A DNA stretch of 64,000 nucleotides from contig NC_132973.1 in assembly GCF_047496725.1 (NCBI RefSeq), forward strand, positions 17,027,733 through 17,091,732. Reading direction: 5' to 3'. Each line of letters starts with the position of its first letter. Position 1 is the stretch's first letter. A model generated the notes under the pieces. That model saw only the letters and a list, made by a program, of their open reading frames with translations. It was not told where the DNA came from and ran no database searches. This DNA comes from Anoplolepis gracilipes. Taxonomy: Eukaryota > Arthropoda > Insecta > Hymenoptera > Formicidae. Below are positions 46,067-58,515 of this stretch, piece by piece. Position numbers and translations under genes: made by a program.

Positions 46067-46600
46067 GGTGGACCATTTTAATCCATCCAGTCGAATATCT
46101 CGAAAACCAAGCTTGGGAGAGAAAAATGTTTCAGACAAAAGTTGTGTGGTTTCGAGGGGACCATAAGATGGTACCATTGGTTTGACCTTGAAAAGTCATT
46201 TGAAGGTCATGTAAAGGTCACTTTAAGTTTTTTAAATGGAACGCCCTATATATTTTTACATATTCTTGTAGCTCATCTCGAGAGCTTTCCAAAACATTTA
46301 TGACAAAGTATTTTTCATTAAGTATTTTTTGAGTTATAAGGCTTCAAAGTTGCAGTATTTTGACATAAAATACAAGATATCTCATAAAATATTCATTTTT
46401 TGATTATCTTACTCTAATACTTTTATGCACAGAATAACTGATTTTTCAAAAAATTTTTTGTAAGTGATTTAATGCTTGAACATGTTACGATATATGTAAG
46501 ATTAGTGGATAAATAATCCATTATACTCAAACTTTGTTATTTATTTTATCATAGATTGAGTGTATTTACCTTAGTCAGGACACATTTTTGCTCTCTATCG
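46064..46600. repeat. Unclassified interspersed repeat starting GGGTGGACCATTTTAA
   Basis: Begins CAGGGTGGACCATTTTAATC, a terminus-like phrase comparable in style to the CAGGGTGTCCC MITE end. The following 190 bp contain repeated AAGGTCA-type words (near 46,190-46,225). No ORF. Its far end is unclear. Confidence 0.4.
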
Positions 46601-46679
46601 CCGTTTACATTTTATACTTTAGTTTATATTTAAGAGAGCACTGAATTTATTTATTTAATAAATTTAATGTTGTCCTTTC

Positions 46680-49600
46680 GAAAAATCCTCAAAATAATCA
46701 AAAAAGATACAATGCTTCACAAGTTAATGAAATAGCTGTAGTTTTTCAGAATGTAGATGGTGAGCCTCCATTTGAAAGAGACATTCGGATTTATAATAAA
46801 AATTCGAACGATGTTCAACAAATATCAATTTTGGATAAAAGATGTGATCCAATGTGTTAGGTTAGGTTAGGTTAGGTTATCCGTTGTTGTATCCATACGG
46901 ATGGTATTCAGAACTTAAATCATATAATCCTAAATATCCAGAAACTCAATCGATTATTATGCTCACCTGTTAGCACCAAAAGCTGAATTTAGTCAATTTA
47001 ATCATTTAAAAAAGCAGGAAGGTTGAGGTATCAATTTATACTTGATGCCTATATGAAAACTGAAGCCAATAGACTTAATTATATTAAATTAAATCAACCT
47101 CAATTAAGAGCAGAACTTTATTCAGGATTAATGGATTGTCTTGATAATCGAGCAGAAAATGAGGGAATTAAAATTGGTGTACCTGTTATATTATTATCTT
47201 CATTTATGGGTAGTCATGGCAAGGAACATGCAAGAAAGTTACCAAGATGCCATGTCTTTGGTGAGAAAGTTTGATAAACCAGACATTTTTCTAACCATGA
47301 CTTGCAATCCTCAATGTCCCGAAATTAAGGATAACCTTGATGGATGTCTAATAGAGTTTCGACCTGATTTAATCGTTAAAACATTTAATTTGAATGTAAA
47401 AAAGGTTTTAAAAGATTTAATTCAAAATAAAATTTTTGGAAAAATTATAGCTTATGCAGGTGTGATTAAATTTTAAAAAAGAGGACTTCCACATTTGCAT
47501 TTACTTGCAATGTTAAGCGATGAAGATAAACCTTGACTTCAAGAGGTCATCGACTGATGATATGGGCTGAAATTCCTAACGAAAAAAAATATCGAAAACT
47601 TAATAAAAAACTTTTGGAACACATGATTCATGGTCCATGTGGAGATCCCTCGAGGAGATATCCTTGCATTGGGGATGATGGAAAATGTTCTAACGGTTTT
47701 CCAAAAGAATTTTGTGATGAAACTAATGTAAATGTAAATGGATATCCTATGTATCAACGTAGGAATACTAGAAAAAAATACATCGTTAGAAATAAAGAGA
47801 TTGATAATCGATGAGTGGTGCCATATTCACCATATTTAATCATGAAATATAATCGACATATCAATTTAAAAATATGTTCATCAGTGAAGAGCGTAAAATA
47901 TCTATATAAATATATTCATAAAGGATTTGATTGTGCTGCAATTGAGGTGCAAGCACGAGATGGTACAAGATTCATTAGAATAGATGAGGTTAACTCATTC
48001 CTGGATGCAAGATATGTTGCTTCAGAAGCAATGTGGAGATTTAACGGATACGATCTATTCATGAAGTCTCACACAGTAATAAGATTGGCAGTTCATTTGC
48101 CTGATCGCCAAATAGTTTATTTCCGAGCAGGAAATGAGGAATAAGCTGTTCAAAGAGAGCTCAATCGAGATACTACATTGACTGCATGGTTCAAACTGAA
48201 TCAATATGATGAAAATGCAATGCATTTTCTTTACACAGATATTCTTTATTATTATGTTTATGACAAGAAAATTACTAAGTGGAAGCCACACAAAAAAGGT
48301 GGTGAGAAAATAATTTCAAGGCTATATACAGTGAGCATAAAAAATAATGAAAGATTTTATCTACGTCTCCTTCTCCTACATGTGAGTGGAGCTAAATGTT
48401 TTGAAGATTTAAGAACTGTAAACAGAGTTATATATAAAACATTTAAAGATGCAGCAATTGCGAAGAATTTAATAGAAACTGACGATCTATGGGCACAAAC
48501 ATTAGAAGAAGCAACAGAATAAAAAATGCCTGCACAAATTCGAGAGCTATTTACCTATATTTGCATATTTGGAAATCCAACAGATGTACCAACTTTTTGG
48601 AATAAATACAAAGATCAAATGAATGAGGAGGATTGTAAACAACAATGTTGTCGACCCTGATAATATGGCTTTAAATCATATACAAGAAATTCTGAAAAAT
48701 AATGGAAGTAGTTGTGAAAACTTTGAATTGCCAAATCCAATTCCAGTGAATATTTACGAAACAGAATATAATGTGGATGAAGAAAAAAGACGTGGTGATT
48801 ATTTATTATCAACATTAAATGATGAACAAAAACACGTATATGATATAGTCATTAGAGCAATTTACAATGAGAACGAACCTCAGCGGTTATTTTATATTGA
48901 CGGGTTTGCAGGAAGTGGAAAAACTTATCTATTTAACACATTTTTGAGTGTTATTCGAGAAAAAAACGAGATGATTATTCCATGTGCTTCAACTGTCATT
49001 GCTGCAACACTTCTTAAAGGAGGAAGAACTTATCATTCTCTGTTTAAACTTTCAATTCCAATTGATGATGGAGCTAAATCAAATATCAGAGGAAACTCTC
49101 AGGCTGCACGAAAATTGATCTCTGCAAAACTCATCATATGGGATGAAGTGAATATGACTGTTGGACATGCCTTAACAGCAGTTGATAAACTCTTGAAGGA
49201 TCTAATGAAGAATCAAAGACCATTTGGAGGAAAAGTAATTTTATTTGCAGGAGATTTCAGACAAAATCTTCCCGTAGTGCCACATGCACAAAAAGCAGTT
49301 ATAATTGAATCTGTAAAATACAATCCTATATGGAGGAATGTAACTGAGATTAAATTAGAGCAGAATATGGGGAGCAGAGAACTGGAGAAGAAAAAGATTT
49401 TGCATATTGGCTAATGCAACTCGGAGATGGTAAATTATCAAATATTGATGGACTAGATCTCGATACAATTGAAATACTCCAGGATTTTATATCAAAAGAA
49501 TCTCTTAGTACTGAGATTTTTGGTGATAGAATCACCATGGAGCGTATTAGAGAAAATCCAGATCGAGCAATTCTTTGTCCTAAGAATGAAGATACTTTCA

Positions 49601-50130
49601 TAATTAATGACGAAATTCTTTGTCTAATGGAAGAAGAAAAAAAGAATATTTATCAATTGACTCTATTGTAAGTGATGATCCACAGAAACAATTAAATTTT
49701 TCAACTGAATTTTTAAACTCTGACACCTTCTGGAATGCCAATTCATCGGCTTAAAATAAAAATCGGTGTTACAATAATCTTATTAAGGAATTTAAATATT
49801 AAAAAAGGATTATGTAATGGAACAAGATTCATTGTTACTAATCTGAAAAATAATTTAATTTATGCGGAAGTTTTAACAGGTCCTGCTCGAGAACAGATTG
49901 TTATCATTCCAAGGATAGATTGAATTACAAATGATTTTGAACTGCCATTTAAATTTAAACGAAGACAGTTTCCTATTCGATTATCATTTGCTATGACAAT
50001 AAATAAATCCCAAGGACAAAGTTTAGAAAAAGTTGGAATTTATTTACCACATCCTGTATTTGCTCATGGTCAATTTTATGTGGCATTTTCTAGAGCAACC
50101 AATAGGGAAGTGTAAAAATTAAGATTGATG
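46680..50130 (+). pseudogene. Helitron Rep/helicase, degenerate
   Basis: Plus-strand frames in RepHel order. The N-terminal part has GEPPFERDIRIY and ILDKRCDP (46,755-46,850). The Helitron-like N domain is at 47,023-47,476 (NRAENEGIKIG, FLTMTCNPQCPE). The HUH motif is H-L-H in PHLHLLAML (near 47,490). The two catalytic-region tyrosines are in KYLYKYIHKGFD (near 47,900). Further frames are 47,533-47,814, 47,815-48,144 and 48,178-48,522. The PIF1-type helicase has Walker A GFAGSGKT (near 48,905) and GDFRQNLPVV (near 49,255), then INKSQGQS and VAFSRATN at the C-terminus (50,005-50,105). Breaks include the (TTAGG)4 insertion, a shift near 47,205, and stops near 47,474, 47,535, 47,812, 48,142 and 48,520. 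The protein would nick, unwind and transfer a rolling-circle transposon strand. This copy is dead. Confidence 0.9.
46857..46879 (+). repeat. Interstitial telomeric repeat (TTAGG)4TTA
   Basis: Four perfect TTAGG units, the canonical insect telomere repeat, inside the Helitron reading frame. Removing 20 bp restores a continuous frame across the site (see findings). Confidence 0.95.
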
Positions 50131-50373
50131 AATTGAGTAATCAAGGACATCTAATTGAAGGAAGTGAAAAATGTTTTACAAAAAATATAAGATACAGAGA
50201 AATTTTGTAAATTGAGAAATTAAAAAAAATTGTACTAATTAAAGCAAGTGAAAAATGTTTTAAAAAATATGTTATATAGAGAGAAATATATAATAATATA
50301 ATATAATATAGTAATAATATAATATAGTATAATAATATAATAAAAATATATAATATAGAGAGAAATATTATAC

Positions 50374-50435
50374 GCTTTGCGCGGTCCAAATAAAAAGGCT
50401 TTGAGGACCGCGTCAAGCGCGGTCCGAAAAGCTAG
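50374..50435 (+). mobile_element. Helitron 3' terminus with hairpin and CTAG end
   Basis: GGACCGCG (50,405-50,412), a 5-base loop and CGCGGTCC (50,418-50,425) form a perfect 8-bp hairpin. After GAAAAG comes CTAG (50,432-50,435), followed by T. Hairpin plus CTRR end before T is the Helitron 3' signature. The 5' TC end was not located. Confidence 0.85.
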
Positions 50436-50654
50436 TATATATATATATATATACAGCTATTGATAAAATTATTAGGCACCCTTAAATTTTCCGTGTTTCT
50501 TATTTTGTTAACAGTATATAAATACTAAAAAGATTAAAAAATTTTTAAAAACTATCGATAGCACATTAAAACTGAAATTTCAAGCTTTAAAATGTTTTTC
50601 TAATTTTTCGACGAGTATCGACACATATCTGAAAAACACGGGCGGGCGTGCGTG

Positions 50655-50998
50655 TATGTGTGTGTGTAATTTTATTATATTTAATATAATATTGAAGGAA
50701 ACATTTTTTTACATTTCTTCTTGACGGAGAAAACCACCACCTTCTCGCGGTTTCCGTTGAGCAACAACATATACATACGTTGTTGCCCATATAAAATTGA
50801 TAGATATTATTAGAAAAATTTTGTTATTGAAATTATTAAGATTATTTATTATTAATATTATTTTTTTATTAATATTATTTGTAAATAATTTTTTACAAGA
50901 AAAAACGTATATGTTGGCCAAGAGTGGATTTTTATTATTAAATTTTTTTTTAAATTTAATCTCTTATTCTTTAACTTACATCTTTCTTTTATATATAT
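50655..50998 (-). repeat. Inverted repeat arm, right of the Helitron
   Basis: Reverse complement of 44,584-44,935. Runs into (TA)n at 51,006-51,060. Confidence 0.8.
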
Positions 50999-51001
50999 GT
51001 A

Positions 51002-51005
<4 letters not shown>

Positions 51006-51052
<47 letters not shown>

Positions 51053-51060
51053 ATATATAT
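51006..51060. repeat. (TA)n microsatellite, target of the LTR-like insertion
   Basis: TA-rich run of about 50 bp ending ATAT at 51,060. The TA-type sequence resumes with ATATATAT at 53,018, after the LTR-like element. Confidence 0.9.
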
Positions 51061-53017
51061 TGTGACCGTGTAGACTTTTTCGGTTAATTACCGCGTACGC
51101 TCCTTGATACAATTTTTGGCCGACTGGCCTACGGCACACCTTCGGCGCGATCGCTTAATTGATCGTAGTTCGGCTCTATCGGAACGATAATGTTTGGGCG
51201 CCAGGCGCGAAAATTCGCGCCGTCTCCAATTAAGACAATATTGGCAGGTAACTCAAAATCGTGAAGCAATTACGATCGCGACGGTAACTAAAGTGGCTAG
51301 TCGATACTTAAGCGGCAGAGGGGGGGGGGTTGCGTAGGAGCTGAACGGGATCGAGAATCGATATTTAGTAAGCAAGGAAATCTCCCGGAAAACAGACACA
51401 ATTATTAAATTTAAGAATAAATATATTTGACAAGCATTCGGGAAGTAAATATAGTATACAAGAAAACTCTCGGTGTGGAACAAGAAAGCCTTCCGGAGAA
51501 ATTATTATAAATGCGACAACTAGACATGTACGTCGCACGCTCGTCGCATACGAAGGGCGCGTGACGGCGCGATGTCGCGACCGAGGTATCGAATTATGCG
51601 TGATTTCAGAGGAATTTAGACTTCTTCACAGATCGCTCGCGACTTGTTAAGGTCGTGGCGATCGTAAAGATACATTATTCAATAATATGCGGCAGATCTC
51701 GACCACGAATCGCCCTCTAATCGCGCTAATCGATTTACGCTAAAACTTCGGGAACATACGTAAACATGCGCGGTCGGCACGCATCGACCTCCGCCATCGA
51801 TCACCACGGTACTTATAGCATGTGTTATACGGCGTGGGAAATTCTCCCAATAAGCGGGATGCAGATTCGATGTCCTTGTACACAAAATTATACTCGACGA
51901 AATTACGTTACGTGTATTGTTCCCGGATCGCAAGTCGATAAATGGCGCGGAACGTAAAGTCGCACGCGACACGCGGTATACGAGCTCGCTTCCCGACGGA
52001 TACAATTTATCATGCGGTAACAAATTTCGACAACTAAACGATACGTAATACGGTAACACAATAATGACTATCGGCGGCGACTATTGAGAGAGACGTTATG
52101 CCCTTTTACGACTCGGACGAAATGCGGCCCTCACAAATCTCAACAACGATACGGCAACAAATACGCGACGGCAGAATAAAATCTCCCCGTGAATCGCGAC
52201 AACTAAAATTACGATAATTATAACAGGGCGCTTTCGTCCGAATCGTACGAGCTACCGGTTTGGCGGTCTTTCAATCCTTCTTCTTCTCCGTCATCCGGTC
52301 TCGCACGATGATCTTGGGTAGTCGGGTCGATAGGCCTGTCGTCCTCGATCGCTCGCCGAACAGTGACGAGCGTGAGGCTTGCGGGAGACACGCCGGTGAC
52401 CTCGTACGTAATCAGGCCACCTGCGGCGCTATCGTGGTCCTTAGGGCCAATCGCGGCCGCTCCTTATCGCGGCCCGTTCGATTCGGGTTATCGACCTTGT
52501 GATCCTTCGGTCTCCGCGAGACAACTTCTCGGTGCGGCTTACCAGTAGCTTCCGGTCGGCTCGGTCCGGTGCCCTTGGCTTCCCCGGACCCCATGGTTGA
52601 GTCCAACCTTCTAGCTCCATAGTCGAGGCTCCGATGTTCAACATATCGGGAGTGGCCATCCCCTTGACCGTGCCTTTCCCGGTCCTTCGCTCTCGGTATG
52701 CTCCTGCAGATTTAAACCTTTTAACGGCAGTCGATGTTTCCGCCGATTTATGAATTATCAGATAAAATGTACGGTCCTTACCGGGCGTGATCTCTCCGCA
52801 TTCCTTCACCTCCACTCGCCGTCATAACCAGGCTCCTCGGACCCGCGTAGCTGTCGACTAGAGGTTGTTGTCGCCAAACTCGCAAATAACGCGCGAAAAT
52901 AAAAAGTAAATCTCGCAGGGCGCTCTCTCTATTATTCGAGGACGCAGATCCCGCGAAAATCCTTCCCGATCGGGCCTTTCGACTCTTGTGATGGACGAAA
53001 GAAAACGTCACGTCACA
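51061..53017. mobile_element. Solo-LTR-like element, 1,957 bp, ATAT target duplication
   Basis: Termini TGTGAC (51,061) and GTCACA (53,017), GC-richer than its surroundings, flanked by ATAT on both sides (51,057-51,060 and 53,018-53,021). A 4-bp ATAT duplication in TA-rich target is typical of gypsy/errantivirus insertions, though the flanks are microsatellite and could match by chance. Overlapping ORFs at 52,260-52,815 have no recognisable domain and differ by strand, so none is called. No RRAG ORF found. Orientation undetermined. Confidence 0.6.
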
Positions 53018-53021
53018 ATAT

Positions 53022-53650
53022 ATATTAAATACGGAAAACATTTTTTTTATCGTGATACTCTTTCTTCAGACATATTTATTTATAATCTTTATACAATTAA
53101 AACTTTGATAAATATAAGATATTGCATAAGTGAAACTAATTTTTCTATTATTATATATATAATTAAAAATAATTTTTTATAATTGAGACTTTATTAATTC
53201 TAGTTTAATTAATTATAGTTGAAAAATTTACTTTGGGAGGGCAAAAACATTGTTCAAAGTAACATTTCATTATAATTAATTAACTTAGAATTATCAAAAT
53301 CTCATATTTAATAAATCTTAGTTTCAATTACATAAATTTTAAAAATGTCTAAAGAAAAAGTATAAAAGGTAAAAAATATTTTCTGTATTTTATTATATCA
53401 ATAAAAAATAATTTTATTATATTATTTATTATGATAATAATACAATATATTTTTTCAAATTATGTGAATATAACAATATGTGTATGTATGTACATGTATA
53501 AATTCTCGAATCTCGAGCCACTAGCCGCTACTGCTAACATCATTCTAGAGACATTAGCTATAGCTCTCTCTCTCGAGAGAGAGAAAAGGACAGATCGTAT
53601 GTCTGTCCTTTCCTACTTCTCGAAGTTTGCCAAGCGCCGGGCGACACACG
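53022..53650. other. AT-rich spacer with a short CTCTCGAGAG palindrome
   Basis: AT-rich DNA. Near 53,563-53,583 the perfect palindrome CTCTCTCTCGAGAGAGAG occurs. No gene recognised. Left edge of the RRAG locus downstream is not defined. Confidence 0.5.
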
Positions 53651-53679
53651 TACACGACTCTTTTGTTGTGTGTGTGGCC

Positions 53680-53983
53680 CTACCACGCGGCCCGCTTGAA
53701 GGCAATCAGCCAAGAATTGGCATCTCTGGAGGGGTTGGCTATAAATCTTTTATTTATTAATTCTCTGATGGTAGCAGGATTTATTACTAAGGAACGGGGA
53801 CCTATATCGGTATCGATAGGATGTATGGAATTGTCTTTACAATCTATTATATAAGAAGGATAATCTTGATTAGAAGAGGAAGATTCGATAAGGGGAGTTT
53901 GTTCAGAATCTTGTTTAGTATTAAAATATTGAGCGATTATTCTTTGCATTAAATGTTTTCCTACCAGCACGTCGGGTTTTTGG
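53680..53983 (-). pseudogene. RRAG-like ORF, fifth locus, frameshifted
   Basis: On the minus strand an ATG near 53,983 opens MPKTRRAGRKTFNAKNNRS, the RRAG signature, but the frame closes after about 20 codons. The remaining sequence continues in the frame 53,970-53,680, which has NQDYPSYI, DTDIGPRSLVINPATIREL and a basic end. Only the N-terminal signature is shared with other RRAG ORFs. The start lacks a strong acceptor. Confidence 0.45.
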
Positions 53984-55720
53984 CATAACTACTTTTAATG
54001 GTGTTGCTTTCACAAGTCTTTAGTATGAGATTCGCTTCGGCAGACAATCTGAATTTAACACCGGGGATTGTGTGTCGTAAGATCGTGCGGCCTGGACGTA
54101 TGTCCTTATCCAGCATCTGAACTCACTACACAAATCCGGTTTATTATTGCTGAATACATTTGATTCAATAAGCTGAATGAACTGGGTAGATTGAAAGAAT
54201 TTAGGGATTGAATATTCTGTTGCAATTATTTATTCTAATTTTGGTTTATGTTGCTTCCGCTAATCTCTATATACGAAGTTGCTTTGGCGATCACAAATCG
54301 AATTCTATCACCGGAGATTATGTGCTTTCACAAGTTCAACTATTTGATTGAAGCTTGCTTCCGTCGTGAGATCGTGCGGCCTGAACGTATGTCCTTATCC
54401 AGCATCTAAACTCACTACGCAAATCCGGTTTAATGTTGTTATCTAGTTAAGGCTGAATATGCCGTGAGATCGTGCGGCCTGGATGTGTATCCTTATTCAG
54501 CATCTAAACTTACTGCGCAAATCTAGTCAAATGATTTTAGTTAATCTTGAACGAGTTGGATAAGTTCGTATAAGTATAAATCGAATATTCAATTATTTGA
54601 TAAGTACGTGTTATAATAATAGAATTTAGAAAAGAAAAATCACTGTCATTCGGTATTGCAATAAATCTCTGTTATCACCAAATAGAGAAGATGACCCTAT
54701 GAGGAAAAGCGTAAGTCACTGCTAGTCAGTAACGATTCAGGAACTAGTATCTCGAAGGCCTGCAGGCGCAACGCCACTGTAGGAGCTTACTCTACACCTT
54801 TTTATTGCTTAGGTGGATGCGACACGCTGAATCAAATCTCGTTTTTGTATGTTTGATATAGGGTGGTCAGAATACAATTCACTTGGCACTAACGAGAAGC
54901 TGAGGAAGTTCTAGGAACTCCATAACACCATGACAAATATCATATATACAATGAACGGACGCACAGAAGTGACCTTAAGACAGGATATCATTGAAATAAT
55001 TTAATAATTCAAAGGTTGAGTTATATTCAACTGTGAAATAATTTAAAGTAAACCAGAATAATTTGAAATTATGTTATAACGACTGAAAAGAAAAGAAGGT
55101 GATATTATGTTATAAGGTAGATGGTAATATAGGATAAGAGTATAGGATACAAGTATCGACTGAAGATCAGTGAAGGCTGAAATATTATCATGTATGATGT
55201 AAAGAATAAAATAATATAAGTATCGGTATAAAATACAAGTATTAATCGTAAAAATGTAACATTGAATCTATAAAATTAAAGTATTATTCATGAAATAATT
55301 CTATCTCAGAATTATTTTATCAAAGGAGTCAGTCAAATAGTATAAGTATAAGATTCAATGGATTCAGTGGCATAAAACAGTATAACTATTAGCATGTATG
55401 AAAATATTCTAAGTCCGAAGAGTATAAAATATTTCTAAGTCCGAAGAGTATCAAAATATTTCTAAGTTCGAAATATGAAAATTTTATAAGTCTTTATTCA
55501 GTATAATACTTAGTACAATTTTACTTACAAGTATTTAGCTGCTAAGAGAGTTCTACTGCTGCTGGTTAGTTGTTGCTGTCTTGAAAATTTTTAACTGAAT
55601 GTTCTGGCTAGGTGTTTCTTCCTTAGTTGCTGTCAACTGAATGTTCTTCCTAGTTGTTTCTTGTTCAAAATTTGCCGACTGAATGCTCTGGCCGTCCGCG
55701 GACACGCCTTATATTCAGAT
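53984..55720 (-). mobile_element. LTR-like leader and promoter region of the fifth RRAG locus
   Basis: Minus-strand reading: TATAAGG (55,706-55,712), then ATTCAGT words near 55,570-55,690, AT-rich sequence, a segment shared with the LTR-like copies (54,840-54,960, GCACTAACGAGAAGCTGAGG, matching 35,500 and 23,900), and three copies of a ~65-bp unit before the RRAG ORF. Arrangement parallels the leaders of copies A and B. The outer terminus was not identified; GC-rich DNA at 55,680-55,800 precedes AT-rich repeat units. Confidence 0.5.
54077..54525 (-). repeat. Three ~65-bp leader repeats of the fifth RRAG locus
   Basis: GAGATCGTGCGGCCTG...CTTATCCAGCATCT...CAAATCCGG occurs at about 54,079-54,142, 54,369-54,432 and 54,462-54,525. 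Two are closely spaced; the first is about 230 bp away. Confidence 0.85.
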
Positions 55721-55911
55721 GAAGTGTAGGCCGCGGGGATCGGAGGGTCGCGAGCTAGGCCCCTCGGTATGTGCAGAGGTAATTCTTAGGACTAAGCGCG
55801 GCAGCTTACAAAGGGATGCCGCCGTCTAATCAATCTCGCAAGATAATGCTCGTGCAGCATGTAACCTGATACCTTTTCTCGCACTAAGGCCTTATAATAT
55901 TTAATACATGA

Positions 55912-56172
55912 TTTCTTTTATAACGCTAATTTTCTTTTTGTATTAGCAGGGAAACCGTTAATAATTTTATAAATATATATATGTATATGTATAAAGTCAA
56001 GAATTTTTACTCTACATTTTGATATAAAAATTAAATAATTATTCCGACATTTAATGTTTTGTAGTATACTGAAGGTTATTTGTTATAAGCATATAATATT
56101 TTAGCATGTGAGTTGTTTTTATAACTCTAATTTTCTTTTTCTTATATTAAAGTAATTGTCAGTTATTTTATG

Positions 56173-56219
<47 letters not shown>

Positions 56220-56284
56220 AGGAATTTTTACTCAACATTTTGATATAAAAATTAAATAATTATTCCAACATTTAATTTTTTGTA
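55912..56284. repeat. Two AT-rich repeat units, inverted relative to those at 1-780
   Basis: Unit 1 (about 55,912-56,110) and unit 2 (from about 56,111) share TTTTACTCTACATTTTGATA and the following 60 bp. Unit 2 includes a (TA)n run (56,177-56,213) and is broken at 56,284 by the mariner element. Its remainder is at 63,484-63,515. Confidence 0.8.
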
Positions 56285-56360
56285 TTGGGATGTTGAATAA
56301 GTTCTCGCTGTTTTTTCGTGAAAATTATTGCTTTATTTAAAAAAATCAGTAAAAAACCTG

Positions 56361-56921
56361 TCACTGAAAGTATTGTCCATCGTTAGCCACTACTTTTTCC
56401 CATCTTTCTGGCAGCATTTGAATTCCACGTCGGAAAAACGATACGTCTTTTGAGGTTATCCAAGAGTCGACCCATTTTTTGGCATCTTCATAAGAATAGA
56501 AGTGCTGCTCAGCCAGGCCATGTGCCATCGATCGGAACAAGTGGTAGTCGGAAGGGGCAATGTCCGGTGAATACGGCGGGTGGGGTAGGACTTCCCATTT
56601 AAGCGTTTCCAATTAGATTTTCACCGGTTTTGCAACATATGGCCGAGCGTTGTCATGCTGCAAAATCACTTTGTCGTGTCTCTGCTCGTATAGTAGCCGT
56701 TTTCCCTTCAATGCTCGGCTCAAACGCATCAATTGTAGTCGGAAGCGATCTTCCGTGATGGTTTCATTCGGTTTGAGCAGTTCATAGTAAACTGCACCCA
56801 GCTGATCCCACCAAATGCAGAGCAGAAGCTTGGATATTCGGCTTTGCCGACGATGTTGATGCATGGTCAGGCTTACCCCACGATTTTCTTAGAATTATCG
56901 TAGTGTATCCATTTTTCATTG
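56361..56921 (-). pseudogene. mariner transposase, C-terminal half (catalytic DD34D domain)
   Basis: Minus strand from the copy-B insertion: KWIHYDN-like residues, then LLCIWWDQLGAVYYELLKPN, HDNARPYVAKP (second catalytic Asp) and, after a stop TAA near 56,613, WEVLPHPPYSPDIAPSDYHL (third Asp) and a normal C-terminus near 56,361. The first catalytic Asp region sits at the insertion point. The spacing of the last two Asp fits D,D34D. A frameshift lies near 56,830-56,870. Mariner transposase performs cut-and-paste at TA. Confidence 0.9.
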
Positions 56922-58454
56922 TGTCACGTCCATCGCCTCCGCTTGACACCAGTCGCCGTCCGTTGACTCCATACGTCACCTGTTAAGTAGACATAGTAAA
57001 CGTTAAGCACCTATAAAATTTTTTTTTTTCTTTTTATATATATACATATAGTTATTATCAAAAATAGATTAAGCCGATAAATACCTTTTTATTATGTTTC
57101 CGGCTAAAACATTTTTTTTTCTTTCTTTCTTGTTTTATCCCCATCACTGGTTCTCCCCTATTACCTACCTAAAAATAAAGGAAAATAATTAATTAGTTGT
57201 CCAATGAAAATTCTTACCTATTTTCCGGCCACCTGGTATATCACCTTCTGGTTCGCATCCTCAGCAACTGAAAAAGGAAAGAGAAACGGCCTACCAAATT
57301 GGTCGAACATCTTAATTTTATTATAATTACCCATTTAGTTTTGTCACTCTAGTTGAAGTACCTGAAAAATAAAAAGGAAACATAATATTAAGTACGCGTC
57401 AATAGAATAGCATAAATTAAGTAATAGCGATAATATAAGTCAATGTTCACTCCACCTCGCCGTCATCACTCTTACTAAACACAAACATATACGTACACAT
57501 CACCATAGACACACGCATCGAAAATTAACCACCACCCGGTATAACAAAAATATAAAGAAAACCTATATAACAAGCTAAAATCACGCAAGGAAAGAGATCA
57601 CAACTGCGAATAAGCGGAAATACAACTCCCGACATATGTTCACCTTAATAAATTGACACCCGGTATATAAACTAACATTGTCATATCATCCAAACATTAG
57701 TATAAAATAGTGTTTAACAACCGACCGATTCATTTGGTTAAATTCCATAAGCTTCATATAATAAACTCCGATCGGTACTTTTGGGACACCCTATATATGA
57801 ACTTTCATTAATTATTAAAACTGAGCAAGCCAAGTAACTCGTATGTGCAATTGTAACTTCCTATGCACAGTCTAAATCACTTTTCTCAATATATCAAAAG
57901 TTGTCGCAACATCGAAAAGCACCCAATTTTTAACGGTTTAAACATCACATAAAAAACCCGCCCAGTGACCTTAATTAATTATTTCCTGGCGCCTTGACTC
58001 ATAAAGAACCAAAAAAAGTAGCAACTTATAGGGCTACAGCCCCGCCAAAAAAGTTAAGCGCACATTGTTGTAGACCCATTTTACTCCAGGAACACCTCAT
58101 ATTTTCAACTTTAATAATTCATTTATTTTAATCCGCACCTCCAATATATAATTATGCCTTCACTATTAAATGCAGTTTAATATCCCAAAGCCGAATTAAT
58201 ACCACAGTAACGTACATATCTAATGATTCTGTCACCCAAATATAATAACTTGTCAATTTTACTCATACTCCACCGCAGCACAGTGATTTCAGTAAATTCA
58301 AATTTTAACAACAATAAAAGATTCGATCAAACCCATCATCTGCATAATAATTCCTTACCATGAATCCAATTTGGTTTGCCAATAAAAATCCGGTCAGCTA
58401 TCACTTATAATTATTTCATATATCAACCATGAAGATAACTCGGTGCACACACAT

Positions 58455-58515
<61 letters not shown>

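Noticed and set aside
44584..50998. The Helitron as cargo between terminal inverted repeats of a composite transposon
   Set aside because: Arms extend beyond the Helitron but lack termini and target duplications; two unrelated copies of one repeat in opposite orientation is simpler.
52260..53041. Overlapping ORFs in the GC-rich LTR-like element at 51-53 kb
   Set aside because: High GC gives long open frames on both strands; no domain, no homologue in the window.
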